64,000 nucleotides of DNA from an uncultured Lachnospiraceae bacterium (GCA_910578555.1 CAJTPS010000007.1:117031-181030); one strand, 5' to 3'. Shown: positions 36,065-45,598, numbered from the stretch's first letter. Notes: generated by a model from the sequence alone, not told the origin. Translations and numbers: made by a program.

Positions 36065-36322
36065 ATGAAATATATCAATGCAGCAGAAATACTTCCGGAG
36101 AAATTGTTAAAAGAACTTCAGGCTTACATGGATGGAGGTGTGCTATATATACCCAAAACATCCGCTAAAAAGGGATGGGGGTCCGTCAGTGGTTCTCGCA
36201 AATTTTATCAAAAGAGAAATCAGGAAATAAAGTTTCTTTTTAAGAATGGACATTCCATAAAAGCATTGTCAAAGCGATACGGACTGGCACACAGCACACT
36301 GAAAAAAATCATATACGGCTGA
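36065..36322 (+). CDS. CD3324 family protein
   Basis: 85 residues: MKYINAAEILPEKLLKELQA at the start, a Gly/Trp-rich middle (KKGWGSVSGSRKFYQKRNQE) and a C-terminal helix-turn-helix-like segment (SIKALSKRYGLAHSTLKKII). This is the pattern of CD3324-type proteins, named from Clostridioides. They are short, presumably DNA-binding regulators with no assigned role known to me. AAGGAG precedes the ATG. It has its own terminator. Confidence 0.82.
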   Translation: MKYINAAEILPEKLLKELQAYMDGGVLYIPKTSAKKGWGSVSGSRKFYQKRNQEIKFLFKNGHSIKALSKRYGLAHSTLKKIIYG

Positions 36323-36328
36323 TCAAAG

Positions 36329-36355
36329 GGCGCTTGCGTAAGCAGGCGTCTTTTT
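36329..36355 (+). terminator. terminator after the CD3324-family gene
   Basis: GGCGCTTGC (36329-36337), GTAA loop, GCAGGCGTC (36342-36350), then TTTTT. The stem includes two G-U pairs. Confidence 0.82.
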
Positions 36356-36449
36356 GTGGTAATATTGTTTATAATCATTCTTGCTATTTACCAGCACATA
36401 GTATCTTCTTATAATGATGTATATTATGTATGCGGAATGGAGGATTTTT

Positions 36450-37322
36450 ATGGCTAAAATAATTTCAAGAAACTTCAGAATTTTATGTGATTTTATGGAT
36501 GTATACCAATTTATGATTGATCTATATGAAAAAGATTGGAGAAATGGTGTTCCTGCTCCATTTTTAGAGTATGCGCTTTCCAGTGACTGGATGGATAAAT
36601 CCCTGGTACACCGCTGGAAACTTTGGGAGGAACATGGACGTATCGTAGGTCTTGTTTTTTATGAGAACCCTGTAAATGATGTGTACTTCAGTCTGCGTCC
36701 GGGCTATGAAAAGCTGGCGGATGAGATGGCTGCGTATGCAGTTTCATCTATGCCGCGTGTAGATGGTCAGCTCAGATTTGTGATTTTTGACGGACAGAAT
36801 GCAGTGAAAGAAGCAATCGCAAAAGCAGGTTTTCAACAATCTTCCGGCTATATAGAGCGAGTCTTTGATTTTGAGCAATCACTGCATTATCCGTTGCCGG
36901 ATGGCTTTCATTTCGTGGATACTGAAAAGCTTTCCGTGGAAAAAATAGCGGAATGCTGTTGGAAAGGTTTTGACCACGAAAAAGAGGAAGGCGCCTGGAA
37001 TGGAGAGGCTGAACATGGGTACTACAGCTTAATGGCGCCTCACATGCATCCGGAGGATTCGATTGTCATTGAAAATAACGACGGAGAGTATGTTTGTTAT
37101 GCAGGCATGTGGTGGACTCCTGAAAATCACCTCGCTTATTTGGAACCGCTGTGCACGATTCCAACATATCGAAAAAAAGGCCTGGCAGCAGCGGCGCTTT
37201 CAGAGCATTACCGCAGGCTGAAACCATTAGGCGCAACGCATATGACTGGCGGCGGTAATGCATTTTATGAAAAGATAGGTTTCAAGCCTATGGTGCATTG
37301 GACCTTTTGGGAGAAAAAATGA
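36450..37322 (+). CDS. GNAT family N-acetyltransferase (double domain)
   Basis: 290 residues from the ATG at 36450, with GGAGG six bases upstream within GCGGAATGGAGG. The N-terminal half resembles a degenerate GNAT fold. The C-terminal half carries the active-looking motif LEPLCTIPTYRKKGLAAAAL (about 235), with the R-K-x-G-L acetyl-CoA loop and AFYEKIGFKP. Two-domain GNATs of this type act on small molecules such as aminoglycosides or peptides; the target is unknown. The tandem repeat array begins 64 bases after its stop. Confidence 0.85.
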   Translation: MAKIISRNFRILCDFMDVYQFMIDLYEKDWRNGVPAPFLEYALSSDWMDKSLVHRWKLWEEHGRIVGLVFYENPVNDVYFSLRPGYEKLADEMAAYAVSSMPRVDGQLRFVIFDGQNAVKEAIAKAGFQQSSGYIERVFDFEQSLHYPLPDGFHFVDTEKLSVEKIAECCWKGFDHEKEEGAWNGEAEHGYYSLMAPHMHPEDSIVIENNDGEYVCYAGMWWTPENHLAYLEPLCTIPTYRKKGLAAAALSEHYRRLKPLGATHMTGGGNAFYEKIGFKPMVHWTFWEKK

Positions 37323-37385
37323 ATCAGAAAAAACTTTTCCACAAGTAAAATCAAGTAAATTGCTTTTATATTCTGTAAAATAAAA

Positions 37386-37717
37386 GTAAATTTGCTGCGC
37401 AAATTAACTTTACGAGTTTCGCTTCGCGAACTCGAACGTCCGGACACATACCTGAGTAAATTTGCTGCGCAAATTAACTTTACGAGTTTCGCTTCGCGAA
37501 CTCGGACGTCCGGACACATACCTGAGTAAATTTGCTGCGCAAATTAACTTTACGAGTTTCGCTTCGCGAACTCGGACGTCCGGACACATACCTGAGTAAA
37601 TTTGCTGCGCAAATTAACTTTACGAGTTTCGCTTCGCGAACTCGAACGTCCGGACACATACCTGAGTAAATTTGCTGCGCAAATTAACTTTACGAGTTTC
37701 GCTTCGCGAACTCGGAC
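37386..37717. repeat. five-copy tandem array, 70-bp unit, two-hairpin repeat
   Basis: Copies start at 37386, 37456, 37526, 37596 and 37666, exactly 70 bp apart; the fifth is cut after about 52 bp. Each unit has AATTTGCTGCGCAAATT inside a GTAAA/TTTAC clamp, then CGAGTTTCGCTTCGCGAACT closing with CG, then the palindrome GTCCGGAC. The copies differ only at the A or G in CTCGAAC/CTCGGAC. The unit length is not a multiple of three, so it does not encode a protein repeat. It sits just upstream of an AraC-family gene. Confidence 0.92.
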
Positions 37718-37756
37718 TGTCGGGGTGCAAACTAAAAGAAATCGGAGAGAGCACAC

Positions 37757-38731
37757 ATGTACGAATGGTATCGGCAGATCCAGACCATGATCGGCGAAAT
37801 AGACGTGTATATCAAAAGAAACGATAACGATTCTTTATCACTGAGTTATCTTTCCCGTAAATACGGCTATTCCGAATTTCATCTTTCCAAAAAATTCAAG
37901 GAGATTTCCGGTATGCAGTTCCGGGATTATCTTCGGTATCGAAGACTGGCCTTTGCGCTGAAAGAGCTCCGGGATGCCAAAACCGGAATCCTGGGTATTG
38001 CCTTGCAGTACGGTTTTTCCTCTCATGAAGCTTTCACCCGTGCTTTCAAAGAAGCCTATGGCATTACCCCCAGCGAGTACCGCAGGCACCCGGGACCTGT
38101 CGCACTCCGCACGGTCTTGAAACCCTTTGACTGTTACTTATCAGAAATACGAGGAGGCAATCATATGCAAAACTCAGAAAGAGACATTAAAACTTATTTT
38201 GTAACAATTCCGGCACACAAATTTCTGCACATCAAAAACTATGAAAGCATCGGATACTGGGATTTCTGGCAGAAACAGAGTCAGATTCCCGGACAGGACT
38301 GTGAGACAGTCTGCGGCCTGCTTGACAGCATCAAAGGCAAGCTGGATGATAATGGCGGCAGTGAATCCAACAGTGGTAGCGGCCAGATCATGGCTTATAT
38401 CAACGATCCGGCAGGACGGGTCTGCAGCTGGGGAATCCCGCTGGCAGAGTGTTACGGCGTGCGCCTTCCGGCCGATTACACCGGCGACGTCCCGCCGCAT
38501 ATGCTTCTGATCGATGTGCCCGAGGGAGAATACATCGTTTTTGAACACGGTTCGTTTGATTTTGAAAAAGAAAACCAGAGCGTGGAAGAAAAGATCGAAG
38601 CGGCCATGAAGGAATTTGATTACGCTGCATCCGGCTATTGTCTCGACACGACTCCCGGCAGAATCTTTTACTTCTATCATGACCCGGAACGGTTCTGGAA
38701 GTATGTGCGGCCGATACGAAGAGACGAGTAG
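37757..38731 (+). CDS. AraC family regulator with GyrI-like effector domain
   Basis: 324 residues. The N-terminal AraC double helix-turn-helix (about 12-110) includes LSYLSRKYGYSEFHLSKKFK and ILGIALQYGFSSHEAFTRAF. The C-terminal GyrI-like/effector-binding domain (about 140-320) contains PAHKFLHIKNYESIGYWDFW and ends PGRIFYFYHDPERFWKYV. Regulators of this type (Rob/SoxS relatives) sense small ligands, often drugs. The start follows GGAGAG. It lies directly downstream of the 70-bp tandem array, which may affect its expression. Its terminator overlaps the stop codon. Confidence 0.92.
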   Translation: MYEWYRQIQTMIGEIDVYIKRNDNDSLSLSYLSRKYGYSEFHLSKKFKEISGMQFRDYLRYRRLAFALKELRDAKTGILGIALQYGFSSHEAFTRAFKEAYGITPSEYRRHPGPVALRTVLKPFDCYLSEIRGGNHMQNSERDIKTYFVTIPAHKFLHIKNYESIGYWDFWQKQSQIPGQDCETVCGLLDSIKGKLDDNGGSESNSGSGQIMAYINDPAGRVCSWGIPLAECYGVRLPADYTGDVPPHMLLIDVPEGEYIVFEHGSFDFEKENQSVEEKIEAAMKEFDYAASGYCLDTTPGRIFYFYHDPERFWKYVRPIRRDE

Positions 38732-38755
38732 GGGGATTCCCCCTGCTCTTTTTAA
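38726..38755 (+). terminator. terminator overlapping the AraC-GyrI stop codon
   Basis: GAGTAGGGGG, ATT loop, CCCCCTGCTC, then TTTTTAA. The TAG stop (38729-38731) is inside the stem. It may also serve the convergent esterase gene ending at 38752. Confidence 0.85.
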
Positions 38756-40311
38756 TGCTGAATCTCCTCCTGCGCCATCATCTCCATCATATTAAACGGT
38801 GAAAGTATGCTGTCGATCTTCTCATATAATTTATCATCAAACTGATACCGCAGTTCGCACTCCCTGTCAAAGATCATGGTCGGCTCTTGCGCAGGCGTCA
38901 CCGGTTCCCACGCGGGTAACTTGTCACTCTCCGGTTTCCCCGTCCTGACAAAAGACATAAATGCTTCAAAAATCTGCGCTTCCAGTCTCTCACGAACCTC
39001 CGGGATCTGACACACCTCTACCAGTTCCGTATTGCGGAAGAAAAACGGGATATCGGAACAGTGCCATGCAATCTTCTCATGAAAAATCGGAAATTCCAGC
39101 GTAAAGTCATACAGATACGTGCCAATGTTTCCGCCTTCCGCATGCATTCTGGCAAGCCGCTTCGTGGGCTGTCTCAGCGCCCGGTCAACTACAAGCAGAT
39201 CGGTCGGATTTTTCCCCGGGAAGGTCTCTCGAAACAGCTTTATCATCTCATCGGTGTGCTCTCCGTATACCGGCTGAATCATCTCTTTCATCTGCTCTTC
39301 TGTCAGTTCGTTCTTATCATACGACGCGGGCATAAACGCAAACTCGCCGAATACGCTGCCCATCATAAGCGGAACTTCATATGCCCGCTCTCTGAATCCA
39401 TAGTCCAGCGGATTGCCTCTGTAATAGTCGTTCACAAGCGGACCGCCGCCGATATATCCGCCCTGTGCGGCGATCGCCGGACTGATTTTGGTATAGGCGC
39501 GTACCAGTTCATAATACGGAACCGTCTCCAGTTTATCCACCTCGTTTTCAGGAATGCCTAGTTCCTGCAGGATCGCCGTGACAATGACCCGGCCGTCTCC
39601 CGTGCATGGCGGCAAAAGCGTTACGTCATTTACACCGCTCATGATAAGTCCTTTGTGAAAAAGTCCGTCCGCCTCTGCGATCTGCAGAAGATCGGCAACC
39701 TTCATCCCGCCGCCGGACTGTCCGAAAATCGTCACATTATCGGGATCACCGCCAAATAAGGCAATATTATCACGAACCCACTGCAGTGCCGCAACCAGAT
39801 CCGCGTGACCCGCATTGCCGGAGTTCTTATACTTCCCGCCAAACGGAGACAAGTCAAGATACCCGAGAATGTTCAGACGATGATTCACAGACACTAAGAC
39901 TACATCCCCGCCCATGCACAGATTGAAACCGTCGTACGCCGTCTGCTCGATCGAAGACCCCGCAGCATATCCACCGCCGTGCAGCCAGACAATGACAGGC
40001 ATCTTCTTTCCGTCTTCCAGACTTTTGGTCCAGATATTCAGGTTCTGGCAGTGTTCGTCCTGCGGCCAGTAGCGGTGTGGCACCATCAGTTCCGCACAAG
40101 GGTTATCCCGCTCCATCAGCGGGCACACAAATCCATAGGACATCGCCTCTTTTATCCCGTCCCACTTCGCTTCCCGCGGCTGCTCAAATCTGTCCGCATA
40201 CGCATACGGTACTCCCTTGAAAATATATGCTCCGTTGTAGAAATATCCCTTGAGCTTTCCGCCGGTTGTCTCTAACACAGGCACATCATCGAAGCAAAAT
40301 TTTTTGGTCAT
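38752..40311 (-). CDS. type B carboxylesterase / PnbA-like esterase
   Basis: 519 residues of the alpha/beta-hydrolase carboxylesterase family. It shows FKGVPYA (about 28), the oxyanion loop WLHGGGYAAGSS (about 110), the nucleophile elbow VTIFGQSGGGMKV (about 195, where the usual GESAG is GQSGG), a likely acidic residue in GSVFGEFAF and the catalytic His near WHCSDIPFFF. There is no signal peptide, so it acts in the cytoplasm. The ATG at 40311 (MTKKF) has GGAGG eight bases upstream; longer frames bury it. It hydrolyses esters of unknown origin. Confidence 0.88.
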   Translation of the reverse strand: MTKKFCFDDVPVLETTGGKLKGYFYNGAYIFKGVPYAYADRFEQPREAKWDGIKEAMSYGFVCPLMERDNPCAELMVPHRYWPQDEHCQNLNIWTKSLEDGKKMPVIVWLHGGGYAAGSSIEQTAYDGFNLCMGGDVVLVSVNHRLNILGYLDLSPFGGKYKNSGNAGHADLVAALQWVRDNIALFGGDPDNVTIFGQSGGGMKVADLLQIAEADGLFHKGLIMSGVNDVTLLPPCTGDGRVIVTAILQELGIPENEVDKLETVPYYELVRAYTKISPAIAAQGGYIGGGPLVNDYYRGNPLDYGFRERAYEVPLMMGSVFGEFAFMPASYDKNELTEEQMKEMIQPVYGEHTDEMIKLFRETFPGKNPTDLLVVDRALRQPTKRLARMHAEGGNIGTYLYDFTLEFPIFHEKIAWHCSDIPFFFRNTELVEVCQIPEVRERLEAQIFEAFMSFVRTGKPESDKLPAWEPVTPAQEPTMIFDRECELRYQFDDKLYEKIDSILSPFNMMEMMAQEEIQH

Positions 40312-40507
40312 AGACATATCCTCCTCTTTGATTTCATTCTCCACAGGCATACGATGAATGCCTGAAATCTTTCCGGCCTCGTATGAAATGCGTAAAGCAA
40401 TTTCCTCTGCCATACTGTTTTAATATAAAAATTCAGCCATACATGACTCCACGAGTAAAATCGCTCTGTATGCGATCCTGCAAGTTGTGCAAGCGTCAGA
40501 ATACTTG

Positions 40508-41818
40508 TTACACCGCCTCATACACAAGCCTGTCGCGCCCGCTGTTCTTGCCTTCATACAGCCTCGCGTCCGCGTCGCGTACAATATGCTCGATCCTGCC
40601 CCCGTTCCCTTCCGTCAAGCCAAAGGTCATCGTGATGCTGAGCGATGTGTCCTCATACACAATACGTTTGGAACGGATATCTTCCATCAGTTCTTCGATA
40701 CAGCCTGCCGCCGTTTCCAGTTCCATATTAGCATACACCAGCAGGACCTCCTCTCCGCCCCACCTGGCCACAAATCCGCGGCCTTTCATATGTTCCTGAA
40801 TCTGTGCGGCAATCTCCATAAGCGCCACATCGCCGCATTCATGACCGTAAGTATCATTGACTCTCTTAAAGTGATCGATATCGCCAATCGCAACACAGAA
40901 AGGCGTTCCTTCCTTCTGATAATTCTTATGTATGTTTCTCAGCATTTGCTCACCGCTTCTCCGGTTATATAATCCGGTAAGCGTGTCCTGTTCCACTAAA
41001 TTGCGGAGCGCCTGCTGCATCTTGATCAGGTATTGCCCCATATCCCCCAGTTCGTCTTTACGGTTCAGGACATCTGCATCAAATTCCGTATGCAGATTCC
41101 CCTTGGCGATCGTCTCCACGAAAGACTCCGTTTTACGGATCGCACTGACGAGTTTATTAGAAAAACCGACCGTCACAAGGCATACAATAAGCATCGTAAG
41201 AATACAAAATCCGATCGTCGGTATAAGCGAATTTCGCACCAGTCTCCTCACCTCGGCGGAAGGCTTGCCAAGAAAGAACATGCCGATGCAGCTGCCGTCA
41301 GAAGCATAAATCGGTTCATAATAGGAAAAATACCGGACGCCCTCCACCATGGTACTGGCATAAAAATGCGGCTGTCCCCCTTGCAATACATCCTGAACTA
41401 CCGTAGTATTGGCTTTTGTTCCGATCGCCCGCATACCGTCATTGTTCTGAACCGTCGTGATCACACGGGTATCCTGATAAAAAATAGTAACATCAACGCC
41501 CGTCTGCTCTTTAATAGAATCAATAATCTCAAAATTGCCGTTTAACGGCTGTTCTCCCTTCATCATAACAGTCGAACCGTTTACATCGTCTATATGATAG
41601 TCTCCCTCGTACACCGTATCATACAGCGTCATGACTGTATGGCACAGATCCACCAGACCGTTCTGCGCCTCCCGGTTCATGGATGCCGCAAAACGGGCAG
41701 CGCTGAATGTCGTAATGACTAACGTCAACAGTATAAGCGGCAGCATATTCATTTTAAGCAGCGCCCAGAAGAAGCTGCCTTTTCTTAATTTTGTTTTCCC
41801 TGATAACTCCTCATTCAC
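40508..41818 (-). CDS. diguanylate cyclase with extracytoplasmic Cache-like sensor
   Basis: 436 residues, starting at GTG with GGAGG ten bases upstream. A membrane helix (about 18-40), a single-Cache-like periplasmic region (about 45-185), a second helix (about 190-215) and a HAMP linker precede the GGDEF domain (about 270-436). Motifs are DTLTGLYNRR, the metal Asp in IGDIDHFKRVNDTYGH, and the active loop RWGGEEV. The RxxD inhibitory site usually five residues before the loop is absent, so product feedback may be missing. It makes c-di-GMP in response to an external ligand. It stands alone. Confidence 0.92.
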   Translation of the reverse strand: MNEELSGKTKLRKGSFFWALLKMNMLPLILLTLVITTFSAARFAASMNREAQNGLVDLCHTVMTLYDTVYEGDYHIDDVNGSTVMMKGEQPLNGNFEIIDSIKEQTGVDVTIFYQDTRVITTVQNNDGMRAIGTKANTTVVQDVLQGGQPHFYASTMVEGVRYFSYYEPIYASDGSCIGMFFLGKPSAEVRRLVRNSLIPTIGFCILTMLIVCLVTVGFSNKLVSAIRKTESFVETIAKGNLHTEFDADVLNRKDELGDMGQYLIKMQQALRNLVEQDTLTGLYNRRSGEQMLRNIHKNYQKEGTPFCVAIGDIDHFKRVNDTYGHECGDVALMEIAAQIQEHMKGRGFVARWGGEEVLLVYANMELETAAGCIEELMEDIRSKRIVYEDTSLSITMTFGLTEGNGGRIEHIVRDADARLYEGKNSGRDRLVYEAV

Positions 41819-42009
41819 TGCAAAATATCCTCCATGTCAAAGCCTCCAGTTGCCTCAAAGCAGAGTTCTGTCCCTCCTGAACAGATATTTTTTTTATTAT
41901 AACAGATAAAAGGAAAAAAGTGTAACTTTTGGGATATATCGCCCCTTTAAAGGTATATTTTGCAGGTTTGTTTATTCACAGTTGGAAGACCGATTGGAAG
42001 ACGGTTAGG

Positions 42010-42041
42010 CAAAGAAACGGCACAGCCCGCAAGCTGTGCCG
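42010..42041 (-). terminator. terminator at the end of the GNB/LNB operon
   Basis: On the minus strand CGGCACAGC, a TTGCGG loop and GCTGTGCCG, followed by TTTCTTTG, 22 bases after the kinase stop codon. Confidence 0.85.
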
Positions 42042-42062
42042 CTTTCCCTCAAAGTCATCCTG

Positions 42063-43187
42063 CTATATTTCTGGACATATCCTTTCTACGATTCCCCGCA
42101 GCTCCTCCCATTTCTCTTCCATATCCGCCACAAGCTTGAACTGTGTCCTTGCCCTGTCCAGATTATGATTCTCCCGATGGATCTTGAAATAATGGTCTCC
42201 CGTCAGATAATCCGCCAGGAACCGTATGCCGCACTCGTAAGTCATCAGTTTTGCTCCCATAGGAAGCATCTCGATCTCTGTCCTTGTAAGGCTTCCTGCG
42301 CATCCTTTCAGATATCCCCTTGTAAAAATCTCAAACAGAGACAGGTCTAATTGTACTTTGCTCAGATCCCTCTCATCCTCAGCCCCCGTGCTTGCCCCGA
42401 AGCGAATAGAATCTCCAAAATCATACAACGAAAGTCCCGGCATGATCGTGTCGAGGTCGATAACGCACAGTGCCTCTCTCGTATCCGCGTCAAACAGGAT
42501 ATTATTCAATTTCGTATCGTTATGTGTCACCCGAAGCGGCAGCTTGCCTTCCGCTAAAAGGTTTGTCAATACTGCCGTATCCTGTTCCCTGTCAAGAGCA
42601 AAAGCAATCTCCTTACCGGCAGTCTCCACTCTCTCTTTGTCCCCTTCCCAGACTGCTTTCCGGAAATCCTGAAACCGGGAAGGTGTATTATGGAAATTAA
42701 CAATTGTTTCATGAAGTGTCTCTACCGGGAAATCTGCCAGCATTTTCTGAAAGTTTCCAAAAGCAACGGCACTGTCATAGAAATCTTTCTGATCCTCCAC
42801 TTTTTCAAGGCACAGAGACCTTTCAACAAACGGAAAGACTCTCCAATCATTGCCGTTACAGTCCTGATAGAAGTTTGCCCCATCCCTTGTTTTCACTACA
42901 TTTAAAGTCTCCCTGTCCGGATCACCGCCCTGAGAAATGATGATTCCGCGCAGATATTCCGTGACATGAACCACATTTTCCATCAATTGGGACGGATTTT
43001 TAAAAATATCGTGGTTGATTCTTTGCAGAATAAAGTTCTTCTCTTTTTGATCCTGCGTCTTGCAGCAAAGGCGAAACGTATCGTTGATATGACCGTTTCC
43101 GTAGGGAATCTGTTCTGTCAGCCTGCCGTTTTCGTCCGTCTCTATGGGAAATGCCGCGATCACTTCATTCATTACATTGCAATTCAT
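42063..43187 (-). CDS. nahK: N-acetylhexosamine 1-kinase
   Basis: 374 residues of the aminoglycoside-phosphotransferase-like kinase fold. It shows a nucleotide loop around IPYGNGHINDTF (about 30), the Brenner motif VTHNDTKLNNILFD (about 245, catalytic Asp) and VIDLDTIMPGLSLYDFGD (about 270, metal Asp). This matches NahK/LnpB of bifidobacteria and clostridia, which phosphorylates the GalNAc or GlcNAc released by GH112 phosphorylase. It directly follows the phosphorylase gene. GGAGG precedes the ATG. It is the last gene of the operon. Confidence 0.9.
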   Translation of the reverse strand: MNCNVMNEVIAAFPIETDENGRLTEQIPYGNGHINDTFRLCCKTQDQKEKNFILQRINHDIFKNPSQLMENVVHVTEYLRGIIISQGGDPDRETLNVVKTRDGANFYQDCNGNDWRVFPFVERSLCLEKVEDQKDFYDSAVAFGNFQKMLADFPVETLHETIVNFHNTPSRFQDFRKAVWEGDKERVETAGKEIAFALDREQDTAVLTNLLAEGKLPLRVTHNDTKLNNILFDADTREALCVIDLDTIMPGLSLYDFGDSIRFGASTGAEDERDLSKVQLDLSLFEIFTRGYLKGCAGSLTRTEIEMLPMGAKLMTYECGIRFLADYLTGDHYFKIHRENHNLDRARTQFKLVADMEEKWEELRGIVERICPEI

Positions 43188-43222
43188 GGTTTTTCCTCCA
43201 TACCGTGATAATTATCTTCCAG

Positions 43223-45397
43223 TCAGTCTGCCGGACGTTCATACGTCAGCCACCGCATTTCCATGGGTGCCAGTTCAAGATGCGCATACAGTTCTCCCAT
43301 CACATACAGATCCGTATTTCTTGGCTCTCTGGAATTATTGATCACAGCAATTTCTCCTGTTTTTTCAAAAACAGCCAGTTCTGTATCCACATTTGTGACA
43401 TAAAATTTCTTCATCTCGTCTTCCATGTGTGCGGCATAGTAAATGGCACGCAGCAGAAGACGGCAGTTCTGCGGCGAATACGGAAGACCTGTGAAATACA
43501 CACTTCTGCCCCTGCCGTATTCATTGACTACCAGACGGCTGTATTTTCCGTCCATATTCAGGATCTGATAATGTTCTCCCTGTGCATAGATCCGGCTTTT
43601 TCCTTCTCCAAAATCAATCTCACCGGGAATGTCTTCCAGAATAAAATGTTCACGATTCAGTTCATTGTATTTATCCGTGCTCATAGAGAATCCAAGTTCC
43701 CTGTCAACGCCCAGCACATCGCTCAGCTGGAAAAAGCGCCCCTGATACTGACAGGCACTGGGTTCGCCCACGCCGATAAAGCCGCCGCCCTCATCGATGA
43801 ATCTGCGGATCGCACAGACCACCTTCTCGTCTTTCCAGTTTTCGGCGCCGCTCCATGATGTATAAGCGTCCCCGGCATTGATGATCACTTTGATCTTCGG
43901 ATCAATTCCGTTCTTTATCTGCTCAAAATCAATAAATGCAACGTCGATCGGCATTCCGCTCAGACATTCGATCACGCCCACATAAGAATAAATCTCTCTG
44001 TACCACAAAGCATGGTGCACCTGGTTCGACATCCAACGCCGGATATTGCCCCAGCAGTTCAAAATGCCAACTTTAAAGGGCGCCGTATAAGCCTTTGTTC
44101 CGTCCATATGCTGGTGGATCTGACGAAATTCATCCACAACTTTACAAATCTGATCTATAAAGCCGGGCCATTCCGACGCCAGCTTGAGATAGCCGCCGTA
44201 CCCGATCCTGTCCAGCGGGGAACGCAGAATCGCTCTTCTTGCCTTCAGCCAGTTCTCCTGCGCTTCTCCGATCGGGTCTCCCCCTTCCCTAAATACATCC
44301 GGAAAAAAGTACGGAAGCAGACGTCCTTCTGTATACCTCACATCTTTGATATCCGAAATCATCCGCAGTGTCACGCCGTCCCCGACAGATCCCACAACGG
44401 CATCCAGCCCGATGTCTTTGAAATACTTTCCGAAAGGTTCTGTTCCGATCCAGTGGTCACCCAAAAACATCATGGCTTCCTTGCCATAGCTGTGCACAAT
44501 ATCTACCAGTTCCTTTGCCAGCTTTGAAACTTCAATCTGCTGGAACTCAATAAAATCGCGAAATTCTTTGGACGGAACCCGAAACGTAGAGTTGTGATAC
44601 CCCTGGTCTACGATATATTCCGGCCGGAACGGATAACCCGCCCATTTTTCAAACTGCTCCAGTATATACGGACTGACGCTGGCGCTGTAACCGAACCACT
44701 CCACGTATTTCTCACGCTTTTTATCGTCAAAGGTCAGTGTAAACTGATGAAAAAAGGTCGTGAACCGCACCACATTCACATGGGGATTGTCTTCGCACCA
44801 TTTTCTCAGCTTTTCCTTGACGTAGCTTTGTGTCTTGGGCTGGCGCACGTCATAGGTCAGCTGATGCGGCGCATCCTTCCAGTCGTTTGTAATAAAATTA
44901 TACATATGGACAGGATCCCATATCAAAAACGCAAGGAAACTGACCGTATATTGATGATAAGGAGTGGTCTCGATCACAACCTCACCTGTCTCTTCATCAT
45001 ACTCCCATTTCTCTGCCGGTACGACCTCCCCCGTGGTTCTGTCTATGACTTCCCACCAGCGTTTCGGTGAATCAATCGTATTTACCTTAAGCTGTTCCGT
45101 ATGAAAACCCTTCATCAGTTCGATGCGCAGGCTCTCTCCCTTGGCCGTTATCCGGTCGCTGATCAGATACTCCTGCTGGATCTCTTCAGGGTTTTTCATT
45201 GCCCAGTCGTTGTCTTTTCTGGTCGTATAATAGGTTGCATAAATTTTGGCATCCTGGCTCAACAGTTCCTCCGGCATCGTTGTTCCGTCACAATCCCGCA
45301 AAGCGTCAGCGCCAAGCATATTTTTCAGTCGTATCGTTTCATCGACCATATCCGCATCTGTAGGCAGAGTCAGCCTGCCGGTGCTTCCCATAATCAT
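43223..45397 (-). CDS. lnpA: 1,3-beta-galactosyl-N-acetylhexosamine phosphorylase (GH112)
   Basis: 724 residues, full length for GH112. It contains the segment PEYIVDQGYHNSTFRVPSKE (about 275-295), where family members place the general-acid Asp, plus FTTFFHQFTLTFDD and EPSACQYQGRFFQLSDVLG. The enzyme splits galacto-N-biose or lacto-N-biose with phosphate, giving Gal-1-phosphate and GalNAc or GlcNAc in the cytoplasm. The ATG at 45397 has GGGGAGG at correct spacing. It lies in one operon with a CUT1 importer and the hexosamine kinase, a complete uptake and breakdown route for mucin or milk-type disaccharides. Confidence 0.95.
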   Translation of the reverse strand: MIMGSTGRLTLPTDADMVDETIRLKNMLGADALRDCDGTTMPEELLSQDAKIYATYYTTRKDNDWAMKNPEEIQQEYLISDRITAKGESLRIELMKGFHTEQLKVNTIDSPKRWWEVIDRTTGEVVPAEKWEYDEETGEVVIETTPYHQYTVSFLAFLIWDPVHMYNFITNDWKDAPHQLTYDVRQPKTQSYVKEKLRKWCEDNPHVNVVRFTTFFHQFTLTFDDKKREKYVEWFGYSASVSPYILEQFEKWAGYPFRPEYIVDQGYHNSTFRVPSKEFRDFIEFQQIEVSKLAKELVDIVHSYGKEAMMFLGDHWIGTEPFGKYFKDIGLDAVVGSVGDGVTLRMISDIKDVRYTEGRLLPYFFPDVFREGGDPIGEAQENWLKARRAILRSPLDRIGYGGYLKLASEWPGFIDQICKVVDEFRQIHQHMDGTKAYTAPFKVGILNCWGNIRRWMSNQVHHALWYREIYSYVGVIECLSGMPIDVAFIDFEQIKNGIDPKIKVIINAGDAYTSWSGAENWKDEKVVCAIRRFIDEGGGFIGVGEPSACQYQGRFFQLSDVLGVDRELGFSMSTDKYNELNREHFILEDIPGEIDFGEGKSRIYAQGEHYQILNMDGKYSRLVVNEYGRGRSVYFTGLPYSPQNCRLLLRAIYYAAHMEDEMKKFYVTNVDTELAVFEKTGEIAVINNSREPRNTDLYVMGELYAHLELAPMEMRWLTYERPAD

Positions 45398-45412
45398 TGC
45401 ATGATACCTCCC

Positions 45413-45580
45413 CTATTTTTGATATTTACTGTTGTAGTGATAAAGGAGAACTAATATTCCCAAAAGTCCCAAAAGCATAATTCCAAGCCCGCCGGGACCG
45501 ATTGTGCGCTGCCCCGCAACGACGAGTACTACACAACCAATAAAAAGCAGCAGATAAAGTAAACCCCTGACATATCTCAT
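45413..45580 (-). CDS. DUF6903-type small membrane protein
   Basis: 55 residues from the ATG at 45580 (GGAGG seven bases upstream): MRYVRGLLYLLLFIGCVVLV, then GQRTIGPGGLGIMLLGLLGI and a tyrosine/basic tail. It has two transmembrane helices joined by a Gly-rich turn. It fits the small DUF6903 family. It lies between the permease and phosphorylase genes with gaps under 20 bases, so it is a true operon member. Its role in the importer is unknown. Confidence 0.75.
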   Translation of the reverse strand: MRYVRGLLYLLLFIGCVVLVVAGQRTIGPGGLGIMLLGLLGILVLLYHYNSKYQK

Positions 45581-45598
45581 ATCCATTCCTCCTTCTGA

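Noticed and set aside
37386..37717. CRISPR array
   Set aside because: The copies abut exactly and the whole 70-bp unit repeats, so there are no unique spacers, and no cas genes are nearby.
37265..37756. Minus-strand ORFs over the tandem array
   Set aside because: The 70-bp period is not a multiple of three, so the frame drifts between copies; the ORFs exist only because the repeat lacks stops.
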